From assembly GCA_017439805.1 (NCBI GenBank), contig JAFSIK010000017.1, positions 1-45,963 on the forward strand: a stretch of DNA of 45,963 nucleotides, written 5' to 3'. This DNA is from Oscillospiraceae bacterium (GTDB lineage Bacteria > Bacillota > Clostridia > Oscillospirales > Oscillospiraceae). The position numbers were made by a program, and so were the translations under genes. The stretch's first letter is position 1; each line of letters starts with the position of its first letter. This document shows, piece by piece, positions 21,352 through 28,550 of this stretch. The notes under the pieces are model-generated. The model had not been told where the DNA came from. It did not search any database and was given only the letters and a program-made list of their open reading frames with translations.

Positions 21352-22194
21352 ATGGAAAAAATCGTAGTACTCGGCGGCGGCACCATGGGCCTGGATATCG
21401 TCCATGTATTCGCCCGCAGCGGCAAGAAGGTTGTTCTTCGTGTCCGTAACATGAACAAGCCCTATCTGGCCAACCTGACCAAGACTCTGGACAAGCTGGT
21501 TTCCAAGGGCAAGATGGATGAGGACACCAAGGCTGCTATTCTGGCCAATGTCACCGTTACCGACGATATGAGCCAGTGCGCTGACGCCGATCTGGTTCTT
21601 GAGGCTCTGGCCGAGGACATCAAGGTTAAGGCTCAGTACTTCTCCGAGCTGGACGAGATCTGCAAGCCCGAGTGCATCTTCGCCACCAACACCTCTTCCA
21701 TCTCCATCACCGAAATCGCTGCCGCTACCAAGCGTCCCGATCGCGTTATCGGTATGCACTTCTTCAACCCCGCCACCGTTATGAAGCTTGTTGAGGTTAT
21801 CAGAGGCATGAACACCTCCGACGAGACCTTCAAGGCTGTTTATGATCTGACCGTTGAGTGCGGCAAGGACCCCGTTGAGGTCGCCGAGGCCCCCGGTTAT
21901 GTTGTAAACCGCATTCTGTTCCCCATGATCAACGAGGCCATCGGCCTGCTCGAGATGGGCGTTGCTTCCGCCGAAGATATTGATAAGGCCATGCGTCTGG
22001 GCGCCAACCATCCTATGGGCCCCCTGGCTCTGGCTGACCTGGTTGGTCTGGATATCAGCCTTGCTATCATGGACACCATCTATGCCGAGACCTGCGACTC
22101 CAAGTACAGAGCCTGCCTGCTCCTGCGCAAGATGGTACGCGCCGGCCTGCTGGGCCGCAAGACCGGCAAGGGCTTCTACGATTACAGCAAATAA
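21352..22194 (+). CDS. hbd: 3-hydroxybutyryl-CoA dehydrogenase
   Basis: Reduces acetoacetyl-CoA to 3-hydroxybutyryl-CoA. The 280-residue enzyme has an N-terminal NAD-binding site (VVLGGGTMGLDIVHVFARSG), FATNTSSISITEIA, the catalytic GMHFFNPATVMKLVEVI (His) and EAPGYVVNRILFPMINEA of the dimerisation domain, ending LLGRKTGKGFYDYSK. AGGAGG precedes the ATG. Codon choice is strongly biased to GCC/AAG/CTG, more than in its neighbours, suggesting high expression. It is the second gene of the crt-hbd operon and ends in a strong terminator. Confidence 0.95.
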   Translation: MEKIVVLGGGTMGLDIVHVFARSGKKVVLRVRNMNKPYLANLTKTLDKLVSKGKMDEDTKAAILANVTVTDDMSQCADADLVLEALAEDIKVKAQYFSELDEICKPECIFATNTSSISITEIAAATKRPDRVIGMHFFNPATVMKLVEVIRGMNTSDETFKAVYDLTVECGKDPVEVAEAPGYVVNRILFPMINEAIGLLEMGVASAEDIDKAMRLGANHPMGPLALADLVGLDISLAIMDTIYAETCDSKYRACLLLRKMVRAGLLGRKTGKGFYDYSK

Positions 22195-22208
22195 GCCGTT
22201 GTATAACG

Positions 22209-22236
22209 AAAACCCCCGCCAATCGGCGGGGGTTTT
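22209..22236. terminator. Terminator between hbd and the DtxR-family gene
   Basis: AAAACCCCCGCC (22209-22220) pairs with GGCGGGGGTTTT (22225-22236), loop AATC; a 12-bp stem between convergent genes. Confidence 0.9.
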
Positions 22237-22247
22237 GTATTGCAATA

Positions 22248-22637
22248 TTAGTTTTTGTCGGGGTGGGGGAGAGCTACACCGGAAGCATAGCGGCACAGAG
22301 CATCAAAGGTTTCAGAACTGATATCGTGCTCAATCTTGCAGGCGTCTTCAACGGCGACTTCACGACTGACGCCCAGGTGTACAAGAAACTCGGTTATAAG
22401 CTGATGTCTTCGGCACATATCCAGAGCAATGGACATTCCAGCCTCAGTAAGTGTAATGAGGCCGTCGGCATCCATGGTGATGTAACCGTTCTCGCGCAGA
22501 CGCTTTGTGGCGTAGCTGACACTGGGTTTGGTGACGCCCAGATGCTCTGCAACGTCCACGGAGCGGACAAAACCATGCTTTTCCTTCATCATCAGCATAG
22601 CTTCAAGATAGTCTTCGGAGGACTTCTGAATCTTCAC
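22248..22637 (-). CDS. DtxR/MntR-family metal-dependent repressor, probably iron-responsive
   Basis: A 129-residue repressor, divergent from feoA-feoA-feoB. The N-terminal winged helix (about 1-62) carries VRSVDVAEHLGVTKPSVSYATKRL; the dimerisation and metal domain follows, without an SH3 domain, as in MntR. Candidate metal ligands by alignment from memory are D9, E12, H78, C100, E103, H104. D9 and E12 are MntR-like, whereas the cysteine of DACKIEH is the DtxR/IdeR feature linked to iron. The GTG at 22637 is preferred (AGGTG just upstream gives MKIQKSSEDYLEAM); an ATG 12 nt earlier is possible. The GTTAG-N6-CTAAC sites at the feo promoter are its likely targets. Confidence 0.88.
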   Translation of the reverse strand: MKIQKSSEDYLEAMLMMKEKHGFVRSVDVAEHLGVTKPSVSYATKRLRENGYITMDADGLITLTEAGMSIALDMCRRHQLITEFLVHLGVSREVAVEDACKIEHDISSETFDALCRYASGVALPHPDKN

Positions 22638-22714
22638 GGCGCACCTCATTTCCTTTTAATTAAATATTACCTTAACATACGTGGAGAAAAATTGCAAGTT
22701 TTGCTAAAAAGGTA

Positions 22715-22743
22715 TTGACAAAAGTGGTTAGATGCGTTAAACT
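22715..22743 (+). promoter_or_regulatory. Promoter of the feo operon
   Basis: Perfect TTGACA (22715-22720), 17 nt, TAAACT (22738-22743). Operator 1 covers its spacer and -10 and operator 2 lies over the expected start site, an arrangement fit for tight repression. Confidence 0.8.
22727..22742. promoter_or_regulatory. feo operator 1 (imperfect)
   Basis: GTTAG-ATGCGT-TAAAC, one mismatch from the GTTAG-N6-CTAAC pattern, overlapping the -10 element. Confidence 0.55.
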
Positions 22744-22749
22744 CAAAAC

Positions 22750-22769
22750 AGGTTAGAAGTGTCTAACCT
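22750..22769. promoter_or_regulatory. feo operator 2 (perfect palindrome)
   Basis: AGGTTAG-AAGTGT-CTAACCT, perfect 7-bp arms around a 6-nt spacer, just downstream of the -10. The arms are those of the DtxR/IdeR box, but the classic box has a 1-nt centre. Confidence 0.75.
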
Positions 22770-22785
22770 TTTAAAATGCCGTGCG

Positions 22786-22801
22786 GTTAGCCACAACTAA
22801 C
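22786..22801. promoter_or_regulatory. feo operator 3
   Basis: GTTAG-CCACAA-CTAAC, perfect 5-bp arms with the same 6-nt spacer, in the leader before feoA1. Confidence 0.65.
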
Positions 22802-22830
22802 TACAAAAATGCGGCAAAGGAGAAAGATTC

Positions 22831-23043
22831 ATGATGCCCCTTACATTTGCAGATACCGGCAGCGAAAATATTATTCGCAAAGTCGGAGGCAGCCCTGAAA
22901 TGAAAAAACATCTTGAGGACCTGGGATTTGTACCCGGCTCCGAGGTAACCGTGATGAATTCCATCGGTGGTAATCTCATTGTAAGCATTAAGGGTTCCCG
23001 TATTGCTGTCAGCAAGGAAATGGCGTCACGCATCATGATATAG
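22831..23043 (+). CDS. feoA: FeoA-family protein 1
   Basis: A 70-residue cytoplasmic SH3-like protein that aids FeoB-dependent ferrous iron uptake. It shows the FeoA pattern MKKHLEDLGFVPGSEVTVMNSIGGNLIVSIKGSRIAVSKEMASRI. AAAGGAG precedes the ATG at 22831; the next codon is also ATG and could be the start. First gene of the feo operon, 13 nt before a second feoA. Paired feoA genes are common in Clostridia. Confidence 0.92.
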   Translation: MMPLTFADTGSENIIRKVGGSPEMKKHLEDLGFVPGSEVTVMNSIGGNLIVSIKGSRIAVSKEMASRIMI

Positions 23044-23056
23044 GAGGAAAGCAATT

Positions 23057-23275
23057 ATGACGTTGAAGGACATTAAGGTCGGCCAGACTGTCACCGTCAA
23101 AAAAATTCACGGGGAAGGTCCTGTGAAGCGCCGCATCATGGACATGGGAGTTACCCGCGGTGTTGAAATCTATGTCAGAAAAGTTGCCCCATTGGGTGAC
23201 CCTGTTGAGATCACTGTTCGCGGCTACGAGCTTTCCGTTCGTAAAGCTGACGCGGAAATGATTGAGGTGGAGTAA
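23057..23275 (+). CDS. feoA: FeoA-family protein 2
   Basis: A 72-residue SH3-like FeoA protein (MTLKDIKVGQTVTVKKIHG, RRIMDMGVTRGVEIYVRKVAPLGDPVEITVRGYELSVRKADAEMI). This copy is closer to the canonical FeoA than the first: it keeps the LGDPVEI-type strand. AGGAGG lies before the ATG. A small hairpin with T run and a further operator separate it from feoB, so feoB may be tuned separately. Confidence 0.93.
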   Translation: MTLKDIKVGQTVTVKKIHGEGPVKRRIMDMGVTRGVEIYVRKVAPLGDPVEITVRGYELSVRKADAEMIEVE

Positions 23276-23288
23276 AACCACCTTTTTT
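23264..23288 (+). terminator. Weak terminator or attenuator between feoA2 and feoB
   Basis: AGGTGG (23265-23270) pairs with CCACCT (23278-23283), followed by six T's counting the stem's last base; the stop codon is in the loop. The stem is only 6 bp, so partial read-through is likely. Confidence 0.55.
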
Positions 23289-23299
23289 AACACGTATCG

Positions 23300-23315
23300 A
23301 TTAGAGATATCTAAC
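23300..23315. promoter_or_regulatory. Operator-like site before feoB
   Basis: ATTAG-AGATAT-CTAAC, same arms and 6-nt spacer as the feo promoter sites with one arm mismatch, 17 nt before the feoB ATG. No clear promoter is seen with it, so it may block elongation or mark a cryptic promoter. Confidence 0.5.
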
Positions 23316-23331
23316 TAATAAAGGAGAAGCC

Positions 23332-25512
23332 ATGGGAAAGGAAATCAGAATTGCCCTTGCCGGTAACCCTAACAGCGGCAAGACCACCCTTTTCAATGCG
23401 CTGACCGGCTCCAATCAGTTTGTTGGTAACTGGCCCGGCGTAACCGTAGAGAAAAAGGAAGGTAAACTCAAAAAGTATGACGGTGTAATAATCGCCGACC
23501 TGCCCGGTGTTTATTCTCTTTCTCCCTATACTCTTGAAGAGGTCGTAGCACGTAATTATCTTATTAACGAGCGTCCCGATGCCATTTTGAACATAGTTGA
23601 CGGCACCAATCTGGAGCGTAACCTCTATCTTACCACACAGCTTACCGAACTCGGCATCCCTGTGGTAGTAGCTGTTAATATGATGGATGTGGTCCGTAAA
23701 AACGGCGACAGCATCGATATTAAACAGCTCTCCAGGGAGCTGGGATGTCCGGTTATTGAAATCTCCGCCCTGAAAGGCGAGGGAGTTATGGACGCCGCCA
23801 CCGCTGCGGTAAATGCAGCCAAGAGCGGCAAAACCGTACCCATGCACACTTTCTCCGGCGCTGTGGAGCACGCCATCGCCCACATCGAGGAGGCCGCTGT
23901 GCACGAAATGCCTCAAGAGCAGCAGCGCTGGTACGCGATCAAAATATTTGAGCGCGACGAAAAAGTAATGTCTGCCCTGAAGCTGAATCCGACCCTCCTT
24001 CAGCATATCGAGGACGACATTACTGCTGCTGAGGCAGAAATGGATGACGATGCCGAGAGCATCATCACCAATGAGAGGTATATCTACATAGCATCCATTC
24101 TTAAGGGGTGCTACAAGAAAAAACGCAAAGGCGGAATGACTGTTTCCGACAAGATCGACAAGATCGTTACCAACAGAATTCTCGCACTGCCCATTTTTGT
24201 TGTTGTAATGTGGATAGTTTATACTATCTCCATCGGCACCATCGGAGACCTTACCGTCGTCTTTATGAACGATACTTTGTTCGGCACATGGATCATTCCC
24301 GGTGTTACTGCCGGTCTTGAAGCCGTCGGCTGCGCTTCCTGGCTTACCAGTCTTATCGCTGACGGTATAATCGGCGGCGTAGGCGCGGTACTTGGTTTTG
24401 TTCCCCAGATGCTGATTCTGTTCTTCCTGCTGTGCATTCTTGAAGACATCGGCTACATGGCCCGTGTTGCCTTCATTATGGACCGTATTTTCCGCAAGTT
24501 CGGCCTTTCCGGCAAGAGCTTTATTCCTATGCTGGTGGCCTCCGGCTGCGGCGTCCCCGGCATCATGGCCTCCCGTACCATTGAGCAGGACCGTGACCGC
24601 AAGATGACCATTATGACCACCGGCTTCATTCCCTGCGGCGCCAAAATGCCCATCGTAGGTCTTCTGGCCGGCGCTCTGTTCGGCGGCAGCGCCTGGATCG
24701 CTGTCAGCGCTTACTTTGTAGGCATTGCTGCGGTTATCATTTCCGGTATTATCCTGAAGAAAACCAAGCCCTTTGCCGGCGAACCCGCTCCCTTCGTAAT
24801 GGAGCTGCCCGCATATCATGCCCCCACTGCTTCCAACATTCTTCGCGGCACCTGGGAGCGCGGCTGGTCCTTCATCAAGCGTGCCGGTACCGTTATCGTT
24901 GTTGCCAGCATCGTTATCTGGGTTCTCAACAGCCTGTCCTTTGAGGGCGGTTTCCACTACATCACTGAGGAACTGGTCGGCCGTTCCATTCTTGAAGTTA
25001 TCGGCAGCGGTATCGCTGTTATCTTCAGACCCCTTGGTTTCGGCGGCTGGCAGGCAGCTGTGGCAACCATTCTGGGCCTTGTTGCCAAGGAAGAGGTTGT
25101 TGGTGTATTCGGTTCTCTGTCCTCCATGGCTGATGCTGATCTGGCTTTTGAACTGGTAGACTCTATGGATTCCGCAAAACTGGCCATTATCGGTCAGGAG
25201 TTCTTCGGCGGAAGCAAACTGGCCGGTTTCTCCTTCATGATATTCAATCTGCTGTGCGCACCCTGCTTTGCCGCAATGGGCGCAATCAGAAGAGAAATGA
25301 ACAGCCCCAAGTGGACTTTCTTCGGCATTGGTTATATGTGCGTGTTTGCCTATGCGATTTCCCTTATCGTATTCCAGATTGGCTCTGTGTTTACCGGCAA
25401 CATCAATGTAGTTGGTCTTATCGTTGCCATCATTGTTGCGATATTTATGATCTATATGTTGGTTAAACCCCAGAGCAAGGAAGCCCGTCTGAATGTTGGC
25501 AACGCTGCCTGA
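23332..25512 (+). CDS. feoB: Ferrous iron transporter FeoB
   Basis: GTP-binding membrane transporter for Fe2+. The 726-residue product has an N-terminal G domain with G1 GNPNSGKT (11-18), G3 DLPG (56-59), G4 NMMD (116-119) and SALKG, a helical spacer (about 170-270), then the membrane domain with two Gate repeats, including ARVAFIMDRIFRKFGLSGKSFIPMLVASGCGVPGIMASRT and GWQAAVATILGLVAKEEVVG, and the conserved FIPCGAKMPI. Length is slightly short of E. coli FeoB but usual for Firmicutes. GGAG precedes the ATG. Part of feoA1-feoA2-feoB and the Cys-rich peptide gene, under the DtxR-type repressor encoded divergently. Confidence 0.97.
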   Translation: MGKEIRIALAGNPNSGKTTLFNALTGSNQFVGNWPGVTVEKKEGKLKKYDGVIIADLPGVYSLSPYTLEEVVARNYLINERPDAILNIVDGTNLERNLYLTTQLTELGIPVVVAVNMMDVVRKNGDSIDIKQLSRELGCPVIEISALKGEGVMDAATAAVNAAKSGKTVPMHTFSGAVEHAIAHIEEAAVHEMPQEQQRWYAIKIFERDEKVMSALKLNPTLLQHIEDDITAAEAEMDDDAESIITNERYIYIASILKGCYKKKRKGGMTVSDKIDKIVTNRILALPIFVVVMWIVYTISIGTIGDLTVVFMNDTLFGTWIIPGVTAGLEAVGCASWLTSLIADGIIGGVGAVLGFVPQMLILFFLLCILEDIGYMARVAFIMDRIFRKFGLSGKSFIPMLVASGCGVPGIMASRTIEQDRDRKMTIMTTGFIPCGAKMPIVGLLAGALFGGSAWIAVSAYFVGIAAVIISGIILKKTKPFAGEPAPFVMELPAYHAPTASNILRGTWERGWSFIKRAGTVIVVASIVIWVLNSLSFEGGFHYITEELVGRSILEVIGSGIAVIFRPLGFGGWQAAVATILGLVAKEEVVGVFGSLSSMADADLAFELVDSMDSAKLAIIGQEFFGGSKLAGFSFMIFNLLCAPCFAAMGAIRREMNSPKWTFFGIGYMCVFAYAISLIVFQIGSVFTGNINVVGLIVAIIVAIFMIYMLVKPQSKEARLNVGNAA

Positions 25513-25522
25513 GGTGTAGAAG

Positions 25523-25684
25523 ATGCCCAGTTTAGCTACTGTTATCGTACTTGCGGTGGTGGTTATCATCGTAGCCGCGATTATTATCAGCCGCGTAAAG
25601 GCCCGCAAAAAAGGCGAGTCCGGCTGCAGCTGCGGGTGCTCCGGCTGCGCAATGAGCGACAGCTGTCATACGAAAAAAGACTGA
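25523..25684 (+). CDS. FeoB-associated cysteine-rich membrane peptide
   Basis: A 53-residue protein: one transmembrane helix (about 4-22, LATVIVLAVVVIIVAAIII), a basic stretch (SRVKARKKGE) and a cytoplasmic tail with C-S-C-G-C-S-G-C and a last CH (five cysteines in all). This is the small family placed after feoB in many Firmicutes. The cysteine tail may receive or hand over iron; no function is proven to my knowledge. It begins 10 nt after the feoB stop (GAGGTGTAGAAG before the ATG) and ends the operon before a strong terminator. Confidence 0.85.
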   Translation: MPSLATVIVLAVVVIIVAAIIISRVKARKKGESGCSCGCSGCAMSDSCHTKKD

Positions 25685-25709
25685 TTTATAAAACAAAAAA
25701 TGATTACAA

Positions 25710-25745
25710 AAAGACCGCCGTGCGTTGAATAGCACGGCGGTCTTT
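25710..25745. terminator. Bidirectional terminator after the feo operon
   Basis: AAAGACCGCCGTGC (25710-25723) pairs with GCACGGCGGTCTTT (25732-25745), a perfect 14-bp stem serving the feo operon and the convergent thioesterase gene. Confidence 0.92.
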
Positions 25746-25750
25746 GCATT

Positions 25751-26149
25751 TTAAAGTTTGTAGCCGGTGTTGATTACCTGCGCGATATCCCGCCCAAGGT
25801 CGTCAGTTATGTCTATATTATAAACGCAGGTGTTTTTGCCGTCTTTTTTGCATTTTGCCCGGGCAATAAGCCTGCTGCCCCGGCTGCCGCTGAGGAAATT
25901 AATGCTTACACTCTGGGCAACAGTAGTCTTGTGAACGTTGTTTGCAGCCACAGCAAAGGCAAAGTCGCCAAGAGTGAAAATCACTCCCCCCATAACGCCG
26001 CCGGCGGCATTTCGGTGGTTTTCGGCAATTTCCATACTGCAAACGCACCAGTTTTCTCCAAGTTCGTCGATAGTAATACCGTTGCTTGCGGAAAAAAGGT
26101 CGCCGGCGAAGAAAGCTCTGGCCTCGTCAATATTTTTAAATTCGCTCAT
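25751..26149 (-). CDS. PaaI-type hotdog-fold thioesterase
   Basis: A 132-residue single hotdog-domain protein with the PaaI-like segment HRNAAGGVMGGVIFTLGDFAFAVAAN, whose Asn/Gly and acidic residue (D) form the acyl-CoA active site, followed by VSINFLSGSRGSRLIARAK. Probably hydrolyses an acyl-CoA thioester; the substrate is unknown. The ATG at 26149 has AGGAGGTC 6 nt upstream; a frame extension beyond it lacks support. It lies 22 nt after the RlmD-type gene, in its operon. Close in location to crt-hbd but on the other strand and separated by feo genes. Confidence 0.85.
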   Translation of the reverse strand: MSEFKNIDEARAFFAGDLFSASNGITIDELGENWCVCSMEIAENHRNAAGGVMGGVIFTLGDFAFAVAANNVHKTTVAQSVSINFLSGSRGSRLIARAKCKKDGKNTCVYNIDITDDLGRDIAQVINTGYKL

Positions 26150-26171
26150 TTTGACCTCCTGCAAAGGAAAT

Positions 26172-27524
26172 TTACTTTATTTTTTCTAAAAGCGCCGCGC
26201 ATTCTATATGCCGCGTTCTGGGGAACATATCCACCGGCTGAACGGCGTCGGATTTATAGCCAAACTGCGCAAAAAGCTTCATATCCCTCGCCATTGTGGC
26301 GCAGTCACAGGAGATATAAACCACCTTCTCAGGAGACATTCTGCATATGATTTCGATAACATCGGGGGATAGACCCTTGCGGGGAGGATCGACGGTGACG
26401 ATATCCGGCAACTCGCCTTGTTTTTCCAGCATTACAGCGGCCTGGGAGGCATCGGCAAGGATAAATTCAACGTTGTCAAAACCGTTCAGACGGGCGTTTT
26501 TGCGGGCGTTTTCAACAGCATCGGGGACAATTTCCGCGCCAATAACTTTTCCGGCGGTTTTTGCAAGACACAGACTTATGGTGCCAATGCCGCAATAAAG
26601 GTTGAAAACGGTCTTGCCCTGAAGATTTCCGGCCATGGCGATGGCTGTATTATAAAGCCTCTCGGCCTGAGGGGTGTTGATCTGATAAAAAGATGCAGGG
26701 GAGATGTGAAATCTTAAACCGCACATAATACCGGAGAGCACATCATCCCCCCAGAGAGTAATAAAATCATGACCGAGAATTGTATTACCCCGGGCGGTAT
26801 TAATGCTCAGCAGAATTCCGCACACATCAGGTACGGCGGCTCTCACTTTTTCCACAAGCTTTTCCGCTGCGGGAATGTTTTTGCCGTTTATAACCAGGCA
26901 TATCTGACTGCCGATATTTGTCTGGCGCACAAAAAGACTGCGAACAAGGCCTTTATGTACTGTTTCATCGTAGACGCTTATGTTGTTTTCAATCATATAC
27001 TCCCGCACTGCTGCGGCTGCGGCAGAAGCGGCAGGGGATTGGATTGCACAACTTTCAGCCGGCACCACGTCGTGGGTGCGTTGACGGAAAAATCCGAAAA
27101 CAGGACTTCCGCTCACAGTTCCTGCATTGAAAATCGCCTTGTTTCTGTAGGAAACGGTTGTGTCGGCAGGCAGGGGAGGGAGCACTTCGATATCCAGATT
27201 ACCGATACGCTTCATCGCGTCGGCGACCCTGCGGCGCTTGAATTCAAGCTCCTCTTTATAGCTCATGTGTCCAAGGTCGCAGCCGCCGCAGCCACGAAGA
27301 TTGCAGACAGGCTCAATGCGCTCCGGAGAGGCTTCAATGAGCCGCTCAACCTTGCCGAAAGAGGCGTTTTTCCCGACTTTCATAATGCGGATGTCGCAAA
27401 GCTCTCCGGCAATGGCGCCTTTTACGAAAACAACCGCGCCGTCAAGCCTTGCCACACCCAGACCTTCGCTGGAGTATCCATCTATACGGGCGGTGAATAT
27501 TTGATTTTTCTTCAACTTATCCAT
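26172..27524 (-). CDS. rlmD: 23S rRNA (uracil-C5)-methyltransferase, RlmD/RumA type
   Basis: SAM-dependent m5U methyltransferase, most likely acting on 23S rRNA. The 450-residue product has an N-terminal TRAM domain (about 5-62), the Fe-S cysteine set (CNLRGCGGCDLGH and a later CAIQ), the SAM-binding FNLYCGIGTISLCLA, VTVDPPRKGLSP and the nucleophile in VVYISCDCATMARD, ending HIECAALLEKIK. In gram-positives the RlmCD enzyme methylates two sites, so the exact target base is uncertain. ATG at 27524 with GGGGAGC. First gene of a two-gene operon with the thioesterase. Confidence 0.92.
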   Translation of the reverse strand: MDKLKKNQIFTARIDGYSSEGLGVARLDGAVVFVKGAIAGELCDIRIMKVGKNASFGKVERLIEASPERIEPVCNLRGCGGCDLGHMSYKEELEFKRRRVADAMKRIGNLDIEVLPPLPADTTVSYRNKAIFNAGTVSGSPVFGFFRQRTHDVVPAESCAIQSPAASAAAAAVREYMIENNISVYDETVHKGLVRSLFVRQTNIGSQICLVINGKNIPAAEKLVEKVRAAVPDVCGILLSINTARGNTILGHDFITLWGDDVLSGIMCGLRFHISPASFYQINTPQAERLYNTAIAMAGNLQGKTVFNLYCGIGTISLCLAKTAGKVIGAEIVPDAVENARKNARLNGFDNVEFILADASQAAVMLEKQGELPDIVTVDPPRKGLSPDVIEIICRMSPEKVVYISCDCATMARDMKLFAQFGYKSDAVQPVDMFPRTRHIECAALLEKIK

Positions 27525-27552
27525 AAAAAGCTCCCCGTCGGAAATTTTAACA

Positions 27553-27581
27553 ATAATATCACATTTTTAGCCCCTGTTCAA
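27553..27581 (-). promoter_or_regulatory. Promoter of the rlmD operon
   Basis: Minus strand TTGAAC (27576-27581), 17 nt, TATTAT (27553-27558) with TGA before it (extended -10). Confidence 0.7.
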
Positions 27582-27603
27582 CCGCCGAAAACCGCCGGAA
27601 TAA

Positions 27604-27633
27604 TTGACTATTTATATATTAAGGTGGTATAAT
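27604..27633 (+). promoter_or_regulatory. Promoter of the downstream methyltransferase gene
   Basis: TTGACT (27604-27609), 18 nt, TATAAT (27628-27633), 31 nt before the ATG. Possibly the promoter of the whole ecf-truA run. Confidence 0.75.
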
Positions 27634-27664
27634 ATGCTGATAATTTCTGTAATTAAGCAGGTAT

Positions 27665-28534
27665 ATGATTATGTGGTTAGCGGAAAACTGGAAAGATTAT
27701 GAGCTTGTAGACTGCTCCGACGGCGAAAGACTTGAGCGGTGGGGGGACTATTACCTGGTCCGTCCCGACCCTCAGGCCATCTGGAGAACACCCAAAACCG
27801 ACCCTCGCTGGACCCGGCGCAATGCCCGGTATCAGCGCAGCTCCACCGGCGGCGGCAGCTGGGACAAGTCCGGCCTGCCCGAAAGATGGCAGGTGCGCTA
27901 CGGCGAGCTCACCTTCAACGTAAAACCCATGAATTTCAAGCACACCGGCATTTTCCCCGAACAGGCAGCCAACTGGGATTTCTTTAAATCTCACATCGGC
28001 AGCGCCAAAAGACAGCTGAGCGTCCTTAATCTTTTCGCCTATACCGGTGGCGCTACTCTGGCCTGCGCCGCGGCAGGCGCCAGTGTCTGCCATGTTGATG
28101 CGGCAAAGGGCATGGTTCAGTGGGGCAGGGAAAATGCCGCGGCCAGCGGCCTTGACACGAAGCCCATTCGCTGGATCGTTGATGACTGCGCCAAGTTTAT
28201 CGAGCGTGAAATTCGCCGCGGCCGCCGCTATGACGGCATAATCATGGACCCGCCTTCCTACGGCAGAGGCCCCGGCGGTGAGATCTGGAAGCTTGAAAAC
28301 GACCTGTATCCCTTTGTCGAGCTGTGCGCAGGAGTGCTTTCCGATGACCCCAGCTTTGTTGTTATAAACTCTTATACCACCGGTCTTGCGCCCTCCGTGC
28401 TTTCCTACATACTTTCAAGTGTTTTTGCGAAAAAGTACGGTGGCAGCGTGGAGTCCCAGGAACTGGGTCTGCCGGTGACCAACAGCGGCCTGGCGCTTCC
28501 CTGCGGAAGCACCGGCAGATGGATAAAAGAATAA
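27665..28534 (+). CDS. Class I SAM-dependent methyltransferase, RlmI/RlmK-like
   Basis: A 289-residue methyltransferase. The central Rossmann fold has VLNLFAYTGGATLACAAAGASVCHVDAAKGMVQWGRENA (SAM-binding) and YDGIIMDPPSYGRGPGGEIWKLE, the DPPSYGRG motif typical of rRNA base methyltransferases of the YccW/RlmI group. It lacks the N-terminal PUA domain of RlmI. Target unknown, probably rRNA. Start at ATG 27665 or the ATG two codons later; the ribosome site is weak. It precedes ecfA1 by 16 nt and so may be co-transcribed. Confidence 0.8.
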   Translation: MIMWLAENWKDYELVDCSDGERLERWGDYYLVRPDPQAIWRTPKTDPRWTRRNARYQRSSTGGGSWDKSGLPERWQVRYGELTFNVKPMNFKHTGIFPEQAANWDFFKSHIGSAKRQLSVLNLFAYTGGATLACAAAGASVCHVDAAKGMVQWGRENAAASGLDTKPIRWIVDDCAKFIEREIRRGRRYDGIIMDPPSYGRGPGGEIWKLENDLYPFVELCAGVLSDDPSFVVINSYTTGLAPSVLSYILSSVFAKKYGGSVESQELGLPVTNSGLALPCGSTGRWIKE

Positions 28535-28550
28535 GACTGCGAGAGAACAA

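Noticed and set aside
23311-25608. Very long open frame (765 codons) antisense to feoB
   Set aside because: Mirror of the FeoB codon pattern; low-complexity translation, no ribosome site, no family resemblance.
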